Assembly (NCBI RefSeq): GCF_009903685.1
Contig: NZ_JAAABI010000007.1
Location: 1 to 64,000 of the forward strand
Source of the DNA: Flagellimonas ochracea
GTDB taxonomy: Bacteria; Bacteroidota; Bacteroidia; Flavobacteriales; Flavobacteriaceae
Length of the DNA stretch: 64,000 nucleotides
Direction: 5' to 3'
Part shown: in pieces, positions 56,596 through 64,000 of the stretch
How the letters are laid out: each line of letters opens with the position of its first letter
Numbering within the stretch: the first letter of the stretch is position 1
Notes under the pieces: generated by a model
The model's database searches: none
The model's input: the letters and a program-made list of their open reading frames with translations, nothing else
Told to the model about the DNA's origin: nothing
Translations under genes and position numbers: made by a program

Positions 56596-56666
56596 TACAG
56601 GCTGGCAAGGGTTAAAACTGAGCCAACATTTGATGCACTAAGCTCATAAAAGGGTATATTGTATAT

Positions 56667-57191
56667 ATGTTGGCAATGATTCGATTACTCTTGGTACTTT
56701 TCCTATTAGTTACTGTGCACTATGGCTATGGGCAAGCTCATGGCGCACTTTCCACAGAAAAAGAGAAACCATTTATATACATCGAAGGCTTTAATTATCC
56801 TGATTTTGAAAAATATACCCATTATGCCTGGTTTCAAGTCAATTTTCCAATAACATCGACCACAGAATTAAGCATTGGTGGAAATCATTACAGAAATTAT
56901 GGAGCTGATAGATTTTCAATACCCATTGAACTAAGGCAATACATGAACAAAAGAACTTTTTTTATTGGGGGATATGAAAGGGAATGGGACCTTTTGAACA
57001 ATGGAGTGGGCAAGCCCAACCCTATCCCGATTGATGAAGTATACTTTGGTGTTGGACACGATGTTGGCCCAGGCATGTTGATGGAAGTCAAAATGGTTCA
57101 TCCTTTGGGAAAGGGAATTCCAAGATTTTACAAAGTGGGCTTGGAAGGGGTAAGAACAAGAGTGGAAATAGGGACTCGAGTCAAGTTCTAA
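56667..57191 (+). CDS. Exported β-rich protein of unknown function
   Basis: 174 residues with a signal peptide ending HYGYGQA. Alternating aromatic/polar strands (YAWFQVNFPITSTTELSIGGNHYRN, RTFFIGGYEREWDLL, MLMEVKMVHPL, GVRTRVEIGTRVKF ending in Phe) suggest a small outer-membrane β-barrel. No family recognised. M4 (56676) is an alternative start. Converges with xerD, 5 bases apart. Confidence 0.6.
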   Translation: MLAMIRLLLVLFLLVTVHYGYGQAHGALSTEKEKPFIYIEGFNYPDFEKYTHYAWFQVNFPITSTTELSIGGNHYRNYGADRFSIPIELRQYMNKRTFFIGGYEREWDLLNNGVGKPNPIPIDEVYFGVGHDVGPGMLMEVKMVHPLGKGIPRFYKVGLEGVRTRVEIGTRVKF

Positions 57192-57196
57192 TAACT

Positions 57197-58093
57197 TCAT
57201 CTTCTAGGATGGTATCTTTCCAGCACTTTGGTCAGTTGTTTTCGATCTACATGCATATAAACCTCCGTTGTGGTTATGCTCTCATGCCCCAACATTTGTT
57301 GTATCGCTCTTAAATCAGCCCCATTTTCAAGTAAATGTGTTGCAAATGAGTGTCGAAAAGTATGCGGACTGATATTTTTTTTCAAACCTATTTTTTCGGC
57401 CAGTTTCTTAACAATGGTAAATATCATGGCCCGGGTCAATTGTTTCCCCCTTCGGTTTAGAAAAAGATAATCCATATGCTCTTTCTCAATGAGAAGATGT
57501 ATCCGCACTTCATTTTTATAAATGTTGATGTACTTCTTGTTTAAGAAGCTTATGGGCACAAATCGCTGCTTGTCTCCCTTCCCGGTCACCTTTATAAAGT
57601 CTTCATCAAAATAAAGGTCCGATAATTTTAGGTTCACCAATTCCGACACACGAAGACCACATCCATACAGGGTCTCCAAAATGGCACGGTTGCGCTCTCC
57701 TTCAGGTTTGGATAGGTCAATTGCCGCTATGAGTTCATTGATTTCCGACGTGGAAAGGGTGTCTGGTAGTTTTCTGCCCACCTTTGGAGTTTCAATTAAA
57801 TCCATGGGATTGTCGTCCCGATAATCCTCAAAAACAAGGTAGTTGAAAAAGCCTTTCAATCCGGAAATAACCCGAGCTTGAGAGCGTGGATTTACAGTTT
57901 TTGCAAGATTATGTACAAATTGCTGAAGGGTTTCTTGTTGGATATCGATTGGGGAAATGGCCATGGCATGTAGCTCTAAAAAATCCATTAATTTTTGCAG
58001 GTCCAAGGCGTAATTGGCGATGGAGTTGTCAGAAAGACCACGCTCAATTTTTAAGTAATGCTTATAGTCAAGCAACGCATTTTGCCATCTCAT
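57197..58093 (-). CDS. xerD: Site-specific tyrosine recombinase XerD
   Basis: 298 residues, the usual XerD length. SAM-like N-terminal core-binding domain (about 1-85), then the catalytic domain with Arg in CGLRVSELVNLKL, His-x-x-Arg in HTFRHSFATHLLENGADL, the second His in LGHESITTTEVY and the nucleophile Tyr in TTEVYMHV. It resolves chromosome dimers at dif with XerC. The start at 58093 is supported by the box at 58099-58106. Confidence 0.93.
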   Translation of the reverse strand: MRWQNALLDYKHYLKIERGLSDNSIANYALDLQKLMDFLELHAMAISPIDIQQETLQQFVHNLAKTVNPRSQARVISGLKGFFNYLVFEDYRDDNPMDLIETPKVGRKLPDTLSTSEINELIAAIDLSKPEGERNRAILETLYGCGLRVSELVNLKLSDLYFDEDFIKVTGKGDKQRFVPISFLNKKYINIYKNEVRIHLLIEKEHMDYLFLNRRGKQLTRAMIFTIVKKLAEKIGLKKNISPHTFRHSFATHLLENGADLRAIQQMLGHESITTTEVYMHVDRKQLTKVLERYHPRR

Positions 58094-58098
58094 GATAG

Positions 58099-58106
58099 CA
58101 AAGATA
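58099..58106 (-). promoter_or_regulatory. -7 promoter box for xerD
   Basis: TATCTTTG on the minus strand, exact TAnnTTTG, five bases before the xerD ATG, again implying a leaderless mRNA. Confidence 0.65.
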
Positions 58107-58291
58107 GGCACATAAATTTTTGTTCCATTCATTCACCGATTGGTCAACTGAAATGGGTGTTTGGTCAATTTACCCGGAAAACATGGATGAGGTTTGGATA
58201 ATTTCATCCAGGATTACCAAAACGGTTTTTTAACATTTTTGATACTATATTGACTCAAGTCCCGTTTAGGCTTTAGTAAATTTTAACAATT

Positions 58292-58807
58292 ATGAGAAAA
58301 ACCTTATTAGTAACTGTGAGTTTGTTGGTATTGGTAACTATGAACAGCGTTGCGCAAGACAGGAGTAGTTTTAAGGCCGGAATTAATGCAGGGCTTCCAG
58401 TGGGCGATGCATCGGAAGTTTCAGATTTTAGTATCGGACTCGATGTAGCTTATCATTGGGGGGTATCAGAATGGCTGGATGCCGGTTTGGCCACTGGCTT
58501 TATTAATGTTTTTGGTAAAACAGAGACTATTTCCGAAGGACCAATAACTGTGACTACGGATTTTGAAAACTTTCAGTTTATACCCTTGGCAAGCTCCTTT
58601 CGTATTTACCCAACCTACCATTTTAAGTTTGGTGCCGATGTGGGCTATGGCGTTGCAGTTGATGCAGAAAGTGATGGAGGCTTCTATGTTAGACCTTCCG
58701 TTGGGTACAATATTACTGGAAATACGGAACTCAATGTCTCTTATATAAATATTAGCAATGATGGGAATTTTTCTATCGCTACGCTGGGAATTTTGTTTTT
58801 GTTCTGA
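58292..58807 (+). CDS. Small outer-membrane β-barrel protein (OmpW/porin-like)
   Basis: 171 residues with signal peptide ending NSVAQD. About eight amphipathic strands: SSFKAGINAGLPVGD, FSIGLDVAYHWGVS, LDAGLATGFINVFG, FKFGADVGYGVAV, GFYVRPSVGYNIT, ELNVSYINISN and a terminal IATLGILFLF ending in Phe, the signature that BAM reads. A minimal outer-membrane barrel; substrate unknown. It resembles the next gene in type. Confidence 0.7.
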   Translation: MRKTLLVTVSLLVLVTMNSVAQDRSSFKAGINAGLPVGDASEVSDFSIGLDVAYHWGVSEWLDAGLATGFINVFGKTETISEGPITVTTDFENFQFIPLASSFRIYPTYHFKFGADVGYGVAVDAESDGGFYVRPSVGYNITGNTELNVSYINISNDGNFSIATLGILFLF

Positions 58808-58923
58808 TTATTTGAAGGCAAATAGCAAAACAAGAAGAGCAACACCAAAAGATGAGAGCTATTGAAATAAAAGTTAATAACCCCGAATCAAATTTTAGAT
58901 ATTAACCACTAATTACTTATGAA

Positions 58924-59388
58924 ATGAAAAAATTATTATTTGTTTTCGCATTTACCTCGTTGAGCATGATAACGGCCAAGGGTCAAACAAGCTATAGTGC
59001 TGCATTGGGCTTGGGTGTCGATACAGCTATTGAAGACGCAACCTTTGTTGGTGCAACAGGAAAGTTTTTCTTCTCCGACAATCATGTGGGACAGGCCGAT
59101 TTAGGCTTTGAGGACAATGCTACCATAATCACTGCCTTGTACTCATACCATAAACAGTTTGTGGGAGCACGAGGGCTGCGATGGTATGTGGGGGTAGGGC
59201 CCAGTATTATCCTAATTGAGGACTTTGACAATGTTTTTGCATTACGTCCCCATGGTGGATTGGATTTTAAAGTGAATGGAGCACCTATTGTAATTAACTT
59301 TGATTGGCGACCTTCCATTATTTTAAGCGATGGTCCAGACAATGAAGTTGCAGCTTTTGGTCTTGGGCTTCAGTTTGCCTTTAATTAA
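58924..59388 (+). CDS. Small outer-membrane β-barrel protein
   Basis: 154 residues with signal peptide ending AKGQ. β-strands SYSAALGLGVDTAI, VGATGKFFFS, VGQADLGFEDNATI, WYVGVGPSIILIE, PHGGLDFKV and GLGLQFAFN suggest an eight-strand barrel like its neighbour at 58292. Followed by a strong terminator at 59407. Function unknown. Confidence 0.7.
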   Translation: MKKLLFVFAFTSLSMITAKGQTSYSAALGLGVDTAIEDATFVGATGKFFFSDNHVGQADLGFEDNATIITALYSYHKQFVGARGLRWYVGVGPSIILIEDFDNVFALRPHGGLDFKVNGAPIVINFDWRPSIILSDGPDNEVAAFGLGLQFAFN

Positions 59389-59406
59389 AAATAATAAATG
59401 CACATA

Positions 59407-59436
59407 AAGGGCGGGTTTATCCCGCCTTTTCTTTTT
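59407..59436 (+). terminator. Terminator after the barrel genes
   Basis: GGCGGG and CCCGCC with flanking A/T pairs form a stem around TTTAT at 59407-59430, followed by a T-rich run. Confidence 0.85.
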
Positions 59437-59453
59437 GTTGTATTTTTATTCCC

Positions 59454-59870
59454 ATGAAGTTAATCATTATCAACGGCCCCAATCTTAATCTGTTGGGCAA
59501 GCGCGAACCCGAAGTATACGGGAATACTACTTTTGAGGACTATTTTAAGAAACTACAAGAAAAATATCCCCGGGTGGCGATGGAGTATTTTCAGTCCAAC
59601 GTTGAAGGGGAGCTCATAGACAAAATCCAAGAGGTTGGTTTTCATTATGATGGAATCATATTGAATGCGGCTTCATACACCCATACTTCCATTGGAATTG
59701 GTGATGCGGTAAAAGCCATTGATGCACCCGTGGTAGAGGTGCATATTTCCAACACCCATAAACGGGAAGAATTCAGGCATATATCTTACATATCCCCTGG
59801 AGCAAAGGGAGTTATTTTGGGCTTTGGCCTGCAGAGTTATGATTTGGCCATACAAAGTTTTTTACCCTAA
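59454..59870 (+). CDS. aroQ: 3-dehydroquinate dehydratase, type II
   Basis: 138 residues. Shikimate-pathway enzyme converting 3-dehydroquinate to 3-dehydroshikimate. Hallmarks: INGPNLNLLGKREPEVYG with the catalytic Arg and Tyr, NAASYTHTSIGIGDA, and EVHISNTHKREEFRHIS with the catalytic His. A near-consensus box TATTTTTA ends five bases before the ATG. Overlaps the convergent DUF3817 gene by 9 bases. Confidence 0.93.
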   Translation: MKLIIINGPNLNLLGKREPEVYGNTTFEDYFKKLQEKYPRVAMEYFQSNVEGELIDKIQEVGFHYDGIILNAASYTHTSIGIGDAVKAIDAPVVEVHISNTHKREEFRHISYISPGAKGVILGFGLQSYDLAIQSFLP

Positions 59871-60143
59871 ATCTTTCAAATATTTCCTATCCGCATAAAA
59901 GGTTCCAAAGGGCAAGAGGGAGGCTAAGAAAAGAACTATAAATCGTTTTATGCTCCATTTTCGCTCCCAGCAAAACACTAAGGCCACAACCACATAAGCG
60001 ATAAAGAGAAACCCATGTGCGTACCCTACAATCTTATTGGGTTCGAAGATTTCGGCCCAATATTTTAAAGGCATGGTAATGCCAAACAGGGCCAAATAGG
60101 AAATCCCCTCCAGAATAGCGGTTGCCCGAAAGAGTTTTAGCAT
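59862..60143 (-). CDS. DUF3817 family membrane protein
   Basis: 93 residues with three TM helices: FRATAILEGISYLALFGITMPLKY, GYAHGFLFIAYVVVALVFC and RFIVLFLASLLPFGTFYADR. The pattern LxGxSYLxLxxxxMPLKY and VGxxHGxLFxxY matches DUF3817. Function unknown. It starts 5 bases after lpdA on the same strand and its end overlaps aroQ. Confidence 0.85.
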   Translation of the reverse strand: MLKLFRATAILEGISYLALFGITMPLKYWAEIFEPNKIVGYAHGFLFIAYVVVALVFCWERKWSIKRFIVLFLASLLPFGTFYADRKYLKDLG

Positions 60144-60148
60144 CTCAG

Positions 60149-61540
60149 TTACAGGTGGATTACTTCGTCGTATGCATCAGCCACCGCCTCCATGACGGCT
60201 TCACTCATAGTAGGGTGGGGGTGGACTGCCTTGAGGACTTCATGACCTGTTGTTTCCAATTTCCTCGCCACAACGGCTTCAGCTATCATGTCGGTGACTC
60301 CTGCGCCAATCATATGGCAACCTAACCATTCACCGTACTTGGCATCGAAAATAACTTTGACGAAACCATCTGCATTACCCGATGCCTTGGCCTTACCACT
60401 GGCAGAAAACGGAAATTTACCGACTTTAATGTCATACCCCTTTTCCTTGGCCTGTTTTTCAGTCATTCCTACGGAAGCAACCTCAGGCATGCAGTACGTA
60501 CATCCGGGAATATTTCCATAATCCAAGGGCTCCACATGCATTCCGGCAATTTTTTCCACGCAGAGTATGCCTTCTGCTGAGGCCACGTGTGCCAAAGCTT
60601 GTCCGGGAGTAACATCCCCAATGGCATAGTATCCTGGAATATTGGTTTGGTAGTAGTCGTTGACCAATATTTTGTCCCTGTCCACGGCGATACCTACATC
60701 TTCTAATCCGATATTTTCAATATTTGTTTTGATTCCAACCGCGGAAAGTACAATGTCAGCCTCCAAGATTTCTTCACCCTTGGAGGTTTTTACCGTGGCT
60801 TTTACACCATCACCGGATGTATCTACCTTGGTAACTTCCGCTGAAGTCTTTATTTTCACGCCGGCTTTTTTAAAACTACGTTCCAGCTGTTTGGACACTT
60901 CTTCATCTTCCACAGGAACAATATTCGGTAAGTACTCCACAACGGTAACTTCGGTACCCATGGAATTGTAGAAATAAGCAAACTCAATGCCGATGGCCCC
61001 ACTACCTACCACAATCATTTTCTTGGGCTGCTTTTTTAGGGTCATGGCCTCGCGATATCCGATTACCTTTTTCCCATCTTGTGGCAAACTGGGAAGTTCC
61101 CGGCTTCGAGCGCCTGTGGCAATGATGATGTGGTCAGCTGTATATTCTGCAGTATCACCGTGCTCGCCTTTCACCAAGACCTTTTTACCGGGCTGCACTT
61201 TCCCAAAGCCGTTAAGGACTTCAATTTTGTTTTTTTTCATCAAGAATTGAACACCTTTGCTCATACTTTCAGCAACACCACGGCTTCGATTCACCACGGC
61301 ATCAAAATCGTGTTCCACGTCCTTGACACTTAAACCATAATCCTCAGCATGTTTTAGATATTCAAAAACCTGAGCTGATTTTAGGAGTGCTTTAGTGGGA
61401 ATACAACCCCAATTGAGGCATACACCTCCCAAACTTTCCTTTTCCACAATCGCCGTTTTGAATCCTAGTTGCGAAGCACGTATGGCCGTCACATAACCTC
61501 CAGGACCACTGCCCAAAACAATTACGTCAAATTTGCTCAT
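60149..61540 (-). CDS. lpdA: Dihydrolipoyl dehydrogenase
   Basis: 463 residues, the E3 subunit of 2-oxo acid dehydrogenase complexes. FAD site VIVLGSGPGGYVTAI, redox disulfide GGVCLNWGCIPTKALL, NAD site MIVVGSGAIGIEFA, and the active-site pair HPHPTMSEAV at the C-terminus. No E1 or E2 gene is adjacent, so it may serve several complexes. A TACTTTTG box lies at 61590-61597. Confidence 0.94.
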   Translation of the reverse strand: MSKFDVIVLGSGPGGYVTAIRASQLGFKTAIVEKESLGGVCLNWGCIPTKALLKSAQVFEYLKHAEDYGLSVKDVEHDFDAVVNRSRGVAESMSKGVQFLMKKNKIEVLNGFGKVQPGKKVLVKGEHGDTAEYTADHIIIATGARSRELPSLPQDGKKVIGYREAMTLKKQPKKMIVVGSGAIGIEFAYFYNSMGTEVTVVEYLPNIVPVEDEEVSKQLERSFKKAGVKIKTSAEVTKVDTSGDGVKATVKTSKGEEILEADIVLSAVGIKTNIENIGLEDVGIAVDRDKILVNDYYQTNIPGYYAIGDVTPGQALAHVASAEGILCVEKIAGMHVEPLDYGNIPGCTYCMPEVASVGMTEKQAKEKGYDIKVGKFPFSASGKAKASGNADGFVKVIFDAKYGEWLGCHMIGAGVTDMIAEAVVARKLETTGHEVLKAVHPHPTMSEAVMEAVADAYDEVIHL

Positions 61541-61589
61541 CAGTTTTTGATTTTAGTTTTTATTCTTGAAGTTGCCCATTTGGGCAGCG

Positions 61590-61597
61590 CAAAAGTA
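61590..61597 (-). promoter_or_regulatory. -7 promoter box for lpdA
   Basis: TACTTTTG on the minus strand, exact TAnnTTTG, about 50 bases upstream of the lpdA ATG. A small hairpin (gcccatttgggc, near 61574) lies in the leader. Confidence 0.6.
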
Positions 61598-61655
61598 CGG
61601 AATTCAAAAGGCAAATCCCAAGGGCTAAAAATGAAAAAAAACTTTATTTCGGAAA

Positions 61656-62192
61656 TCAGGTTTTGTCCTTTCCAAACATTTTTTTGTTAAAGGCTTCGGA
61701 ACCTCCCTTGGGTATGGATAATGAAATCCACTCTTTTCCACGAATCATTTTTCCCAAGAAAACAATTTGCCCGACATGGCTTGCATAATGTGCCAATTGA
61801 CGATTGAGAGCCTCAATGATGGTATGTTCTTCGTCCCTGATCTTGATTTTAGCATCAAAATTGGAAGTGTTTACCTCCTCCAAAGCATCGAACAAACATT
61901 GCCAACCTTTCTCCCATTCGGATAGCATTTCTGCTTTGGAGGAATAAGGGCCTTCAAATTCCATCTCACGTTCGCGCCATGTTTTTTCACCATCTTCGGT
62001 CAGAAAATTGGTCCATCGGCTCAGCATATTGCCCACTAGATGTTTCACAATAATGGCAATGGAATTGTCCGATTCTTGATACTGCCAACAAATGTCCCGT
62101 TCCGAAAGCTGTTCAAAAGTTTTATCCCCAAGCGTTTTATAGCGCTGGAATTCAAATTGGATGTTGGATAGATAGTTTTGCTGAAAATTCAT
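61656..62192 (-). CDS. DUF1572 / DinB-like protein
   Basis: 178 residues, all-helical. The DinB-like metal pattern is visible as [18 protein letters not shown] (about 46-63) and [22 protein letters not shown] (about 131-152), with His residues in the expected places. It matches DUF1572. These proteins resemble bacillithiol S-transferases in fold, of interest because bshC is in this window. Its ATG overlaps the end of the upstream msrB gene by four bases. Confidence 0.82.
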   Translation of the reverse strand: MNFQQNYLSNIQFEFQRYKTLGDKTFEQLSERDICWQYQESDNSIAIIVKHLVGNMLSRWTNFLTEDGEKTWREREMEFEGPYSSKAEMLSEWEKGWQCLFDALEEVNTSNFDAKIKIRDEEHTIIEALNRQLAHYASHVGQIVFLGKMIRGKEWISLSIPKGGSEAFNKKMFGKDKT

Positions 62193-62596
62193 TTTTCAGT
62201 ACCGGGTTCAAAATCGATGCTTATAGAGTTGATGCAATATCGTTGCCCTGTGGTTTCTCTGGGACCGTCATTGAAAACATGGCCCAAGTGACTACCACAA
62301 TTGGCGCAGACGGTTTCAGTACGAATCATACCGTGAGAAGTGTCTCTTATATATTCAATGGCACCCTCCACAGCTTGATCAAAAGAGGGCCATCCACAAC
62401 CACTTTCAAACTTATGCTCGCTTTCAAAGAGTTTTGCATTGCAAGCCTTGCAGTGGTAATCCCCGTTATCGAAATGGAGGTTATATTCCCCTGTAAATGG
62501 TCTTTCTGTTCCTTTTTGACGTAGAACCCGATATTCATCGGAGGAAAGTTCCTTTTTCCACTCGTCCTCTGTTTTTTCGATACCATATTTTTTCAT
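62189..62596 (-). CDS. msrB: Peptide-methionine (R)-S-oxide reductase, cytosolic
   Basis: 135 residues. Zinc cysteines C49/C52 (CKAC) and C97/C100 (CANC), catalytic C121 in GQRYCINS, and a resolving Cys C67 in SGCGWPSF, so a thioredoxin-recycled disulfide mechanism is likely. It lacks a signal and repairs methionine-R-sulfoxide in cytosolic proteins. Its gene is followed by DUF1572 with a four-base overlap and preceded by the lipoprotein paralogue. Confidence 0.94.
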   Translation of the reverse strand: MKKYGIEKTEDEWKKELSSDEYRVLRQKGTERPFTGEYNLHFDNGDYHCKACNAKLFESEHKFESGCGWPSFDQAVEGAIEYIRDTSHGMIRTETVCANCGSHLGHVFNDGPRETTGQRYCINSISIDFEPGTEK

Positions 62597-62619
62597 TCCT
62601 CGATACTTTTTGTGAGAGC

Positions 62620-63117
62620 TTAATTTACTGAAGCTGGAACAAAATCAAGGGCTGCCCCATTTATACAATGCCTTTTTCCAGTAGTTTCCCTTGGGCCGTC
62701 ATTGAACACATGACCCAAATGACCACCGCAAGTGGCGCAGTGTTCCTCCGTACGTGCATAACCAATTTTGTAATCTACGTCGTAGGCTACGTTGCCCTCA
62801 ATTTCCCTATCAAAACTGGGCCAACCGGTACCTGAATCAAATTTATGTTTACTTTCAAACAAAGGCGTACCGCAACCGGCACAAACATAAGTGCCTTTTT
62901 CTTTATTGTTCAGTAGTTCGCTGGTAAAGGCATTTTCAGTGGCTGCCTTTCGGAGAACATAATATTCCATATCGGTAAGTTCGGCCCGCCATTCCGCATC
63001 CGTTTTGGTGACAGGAAATACTTTTTCTTCCTTTTTGATGTCGTTTTTCTCTTCTTGGGAAATGCCTTTGCATCCGACGATGACAAAAAAGGCAATCCAC
63101 AGCAATTTTTTCCCCAT
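62620..63117 (-). CDS. msrB: Peptide-methionine (R)-S-oxide reductase, lipoprotein form
   Basis: 165 residues. Lipoprotein signal with Cys16 (VIVGCKG), short Lys/Glu tether, then the MsrB domain with zinc cysteines C79/C82 and C127/C130 and catalytic C151 (GKRHCING). The resolving Cys of the cytosolic copy is replaced: SGTGWPSF, T97. It therefore likely uses another recycling route in the periplasm. ATG at 63117 is chosen for the lipobox. Upstream of the cytosolic msrB by 23 bases. Confidence 0.92.
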   Translation of the reverse strand: MGKKLLWIAFFVIVGCKGISQEEKNDIKKEEKVFPVTKTDAEWRAELTDMEYYVLRKAATENAFTSELLNNKEKGTYVCAGCGTPLFESKHKFDSGTGWPSFDREIEGNVAYDVDYKIGYARTEEHCATCGGHLGHVFNDGPRETTGKRHCINGAALDFVPASVN

Positions 63118-63173
63118 TATTATTTTAGTATTTAGACGAGTTTTCAATCTATTCCTATCAAAAATAAAAAACA

Positions 63174-63205
63174 AAAAAGTCCTATTGAAAACAACAGGAC
63201 TTTTT
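63174..63205 (-). terminator. Terminator after the collagen-like lipoprotein gene
   Basis: AAAAAGTCCT and AGGACTTTTT pair around a 12-base loop with T-rich sequence beyond it on the minus strand, 20 bases past the stop at 63225. Confidence 0.8.
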
Positions 63206-63224
63206 ATATGTACTATTTAAAGAA

Positions 63225-63803
63225 TTATTGCAGGTCAAGTTTTTGAACACCAATTTCTTCAATGCCAAGTGCAGTCATTACATTTTGAATATTGGAGAGG
63301 TCTATTTCCGAGGAATTGGCAAACTCACTTGGCACAAAAACAATTCGGAATAATTGGTTATCCGTAAATGCGGTATCAAGGGCCGATAGGTCAAAATTTC
63401 CATCAATAAAAATCTCCACATCCAAAAATGTGTGAGTTGCAACATATTGAATGGTTCCTTCAGGCAGGAAAAAACTTTGGGGAATCTGGCTCCATGCATC
63501 GGCAGTACTGCCATCATTTAAATCGATAAGACCGTCAAATCGATATACTAGAACTGCGTCGGACTCAAACACTTCAAAATTAGTCACATCACTAAAAGTG
63601 ATCAACGTACTGAAGATATTGCCATCTACATCGTAATCAAAATTTACGCCATCTACCTCAACCACCTGTCCCTGTATTCCATCCAAGCCATCTAAACCTG
63701 GCGCGCCGTCAAACCCTGGAGGTCCTGGAGGTCCTTGTGGGCCTTCACAGGAAACGATGAACAGAACAACAAGTGCACCAATAATTGTATTGAATTTTTT
63801 CAT
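63225..63803 (-). CDS. Lipoprotein with short collagen-like stretch
   Basis: 192 residues. Lipobox FIVSC (Cys19), then eight Gly-X-Y triplets (GPQGPPGPPGFDGAPGLD and onward, about 21-45), then a β-rich domain of about 145 residues (FEVFESDAVLVYRFDGLID, FDLSALDTAFTDNQLFRIVFVP). Such G-X-Y stalks directly after the acylated Cys occur in Bacteroidota surface lipoproteins; the stretch is too short for a stable long triple helix. Function unknown. Confidence 0.75.
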   Translation of the reverse strand: MKKFNTIIGALVVLFIVSCEGPQGPPGPPGFDGAPGLDGLDGIQGQVVEVDGVNFDYDVDGNIFSTLITFSDVTNFEVFESDAVLVYRFDGLIDLNDGSTADAWSQIPQSFFLPEGTIQYVATHTFLDVEIFIDGNFDLSALDTAFTDNQLFRIVFVPSEFANSSEIDLSNIQNVMTALGIEEIGVQKLDLQ

Positions 63804-63972
63804 GATTTCTGATTTTTTTGATTTGTATTTTCCTTTGTCCCATGTCCTAAATCAAAAAGCGTTCCATAAATTATAACACCTTAAAAAAGCACATCAAGAA
63901 AAAAGAGGGTTTGCCACTGATTATTTGGTTTAATTTCTATATTTATCAAAACGGACCGACTAATTTAAAATT

Positions 63973-64000
63973 ATGCTCAGGCAGCAGCGCGTTGTAATCG
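63973..64000 (+). CDS. Possible start of a gene cut by the window end
   Basis: An ATG at 63973 opens a frame (MLRQQRVVI) to the window edge, preceded by a TATATTTA box about 35 bases upstream. Only nine codons are visible, so identity is unknown and the call is weak. Confidence 0.25.

Overview
The window reads as a chromosomal segment of a member of the Flavobacteriaceae (Bacteroidota). Support comes from bacillithiol synthesis (BshC), flavobacterial families (DUF6048, DUF6452, DUF6515, DUF4350), many lipoproteins with a Cys-Ser/Asp/Glu start, a YidC of more than 600 residues, ornithine aminotransferase, and repeated promoters of the Bacteroidota type TAnnTTTG. Genus cannot be fixed from sequence alone; a marine Muricauda/Maribacter-like organism is a guess. 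No tRNA, IS element, prophage or CRISPR array was seen, and nearly all genes are intact.

Layout. 1-130: 3' end of a 5S rRNA and its terminator. 0.16-8.2 kb: secreted amidohydrolase, hemolysin III-like protein, ZIP transporter divergent from an rRNA methyltransferase, the rlmD/DUF6452/DUF6048/VOC operon, and an ECF sigma factor with a small membrane partner. 8.3-16 kb: rocD, a secreted carboxypeptidase-regulatory-domain protein, an M14 peptidase, bshC and a flavin oxidase. 16-20.3 kb: the most unusual locus, a lipoprotein related to cholesterol-dependent cytolysins whose C-terminus looks like a four-bladed propeller, directly downstream of a TPR/HTH regulator, with helically phased direct repeats between them. 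20.3-31.6 kb: pgmB, guaA, a five-LysM protein, OsmC, a DUF922 metalloprotease-like protein, a Tat-signal TIM-barrel protein, pyrG, yidC and a highly charged DUF6515 protein. 31.8-36.3 kb: two tandem FAS1 (fasciclin) lipoproteins with five and four domains. 36.7-39.4 kb: mnmA, a nitronate monooxygenase-like enzyme and a small exported protein.

39.4-46.9 kb: a tightly overlapping six-gene operon (SpoIIM-like, membrane protein, DUF4129, DUF4350, MoxR ATPase, DUF58) divergent from RDD and TRIC-type membrane proteins. 47-53.7 kb: a two-component system, DoxX-like protein, dienelactone hydrolase, lipoprotein cyclophilin divergent from a Nudix hydrolase (their start codons overlap), PlsC, and a second ECF sigma/membrane-protein pair. 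53.8-64 kb: secreted M20 amidohydrolase, type II NADH dehydrogenase, xerD, two small barrel-like proteins, aroQ, DUF3817, lpdA, DUF1572, cytosolic and lipoprotein MsrB, and a lipoprotein with a short collagen-like stretch.

The core is housekeeping (nucleotides, translation, membrane assembly, redox) mixed with cell-envelope functions. Several housekeeping genes have the -7 promoter box only 3-5 bases before ATG, implying leaderless mRNAs. All functional names come from reading motifs by eye and remembered family knowledge; no database search was run.
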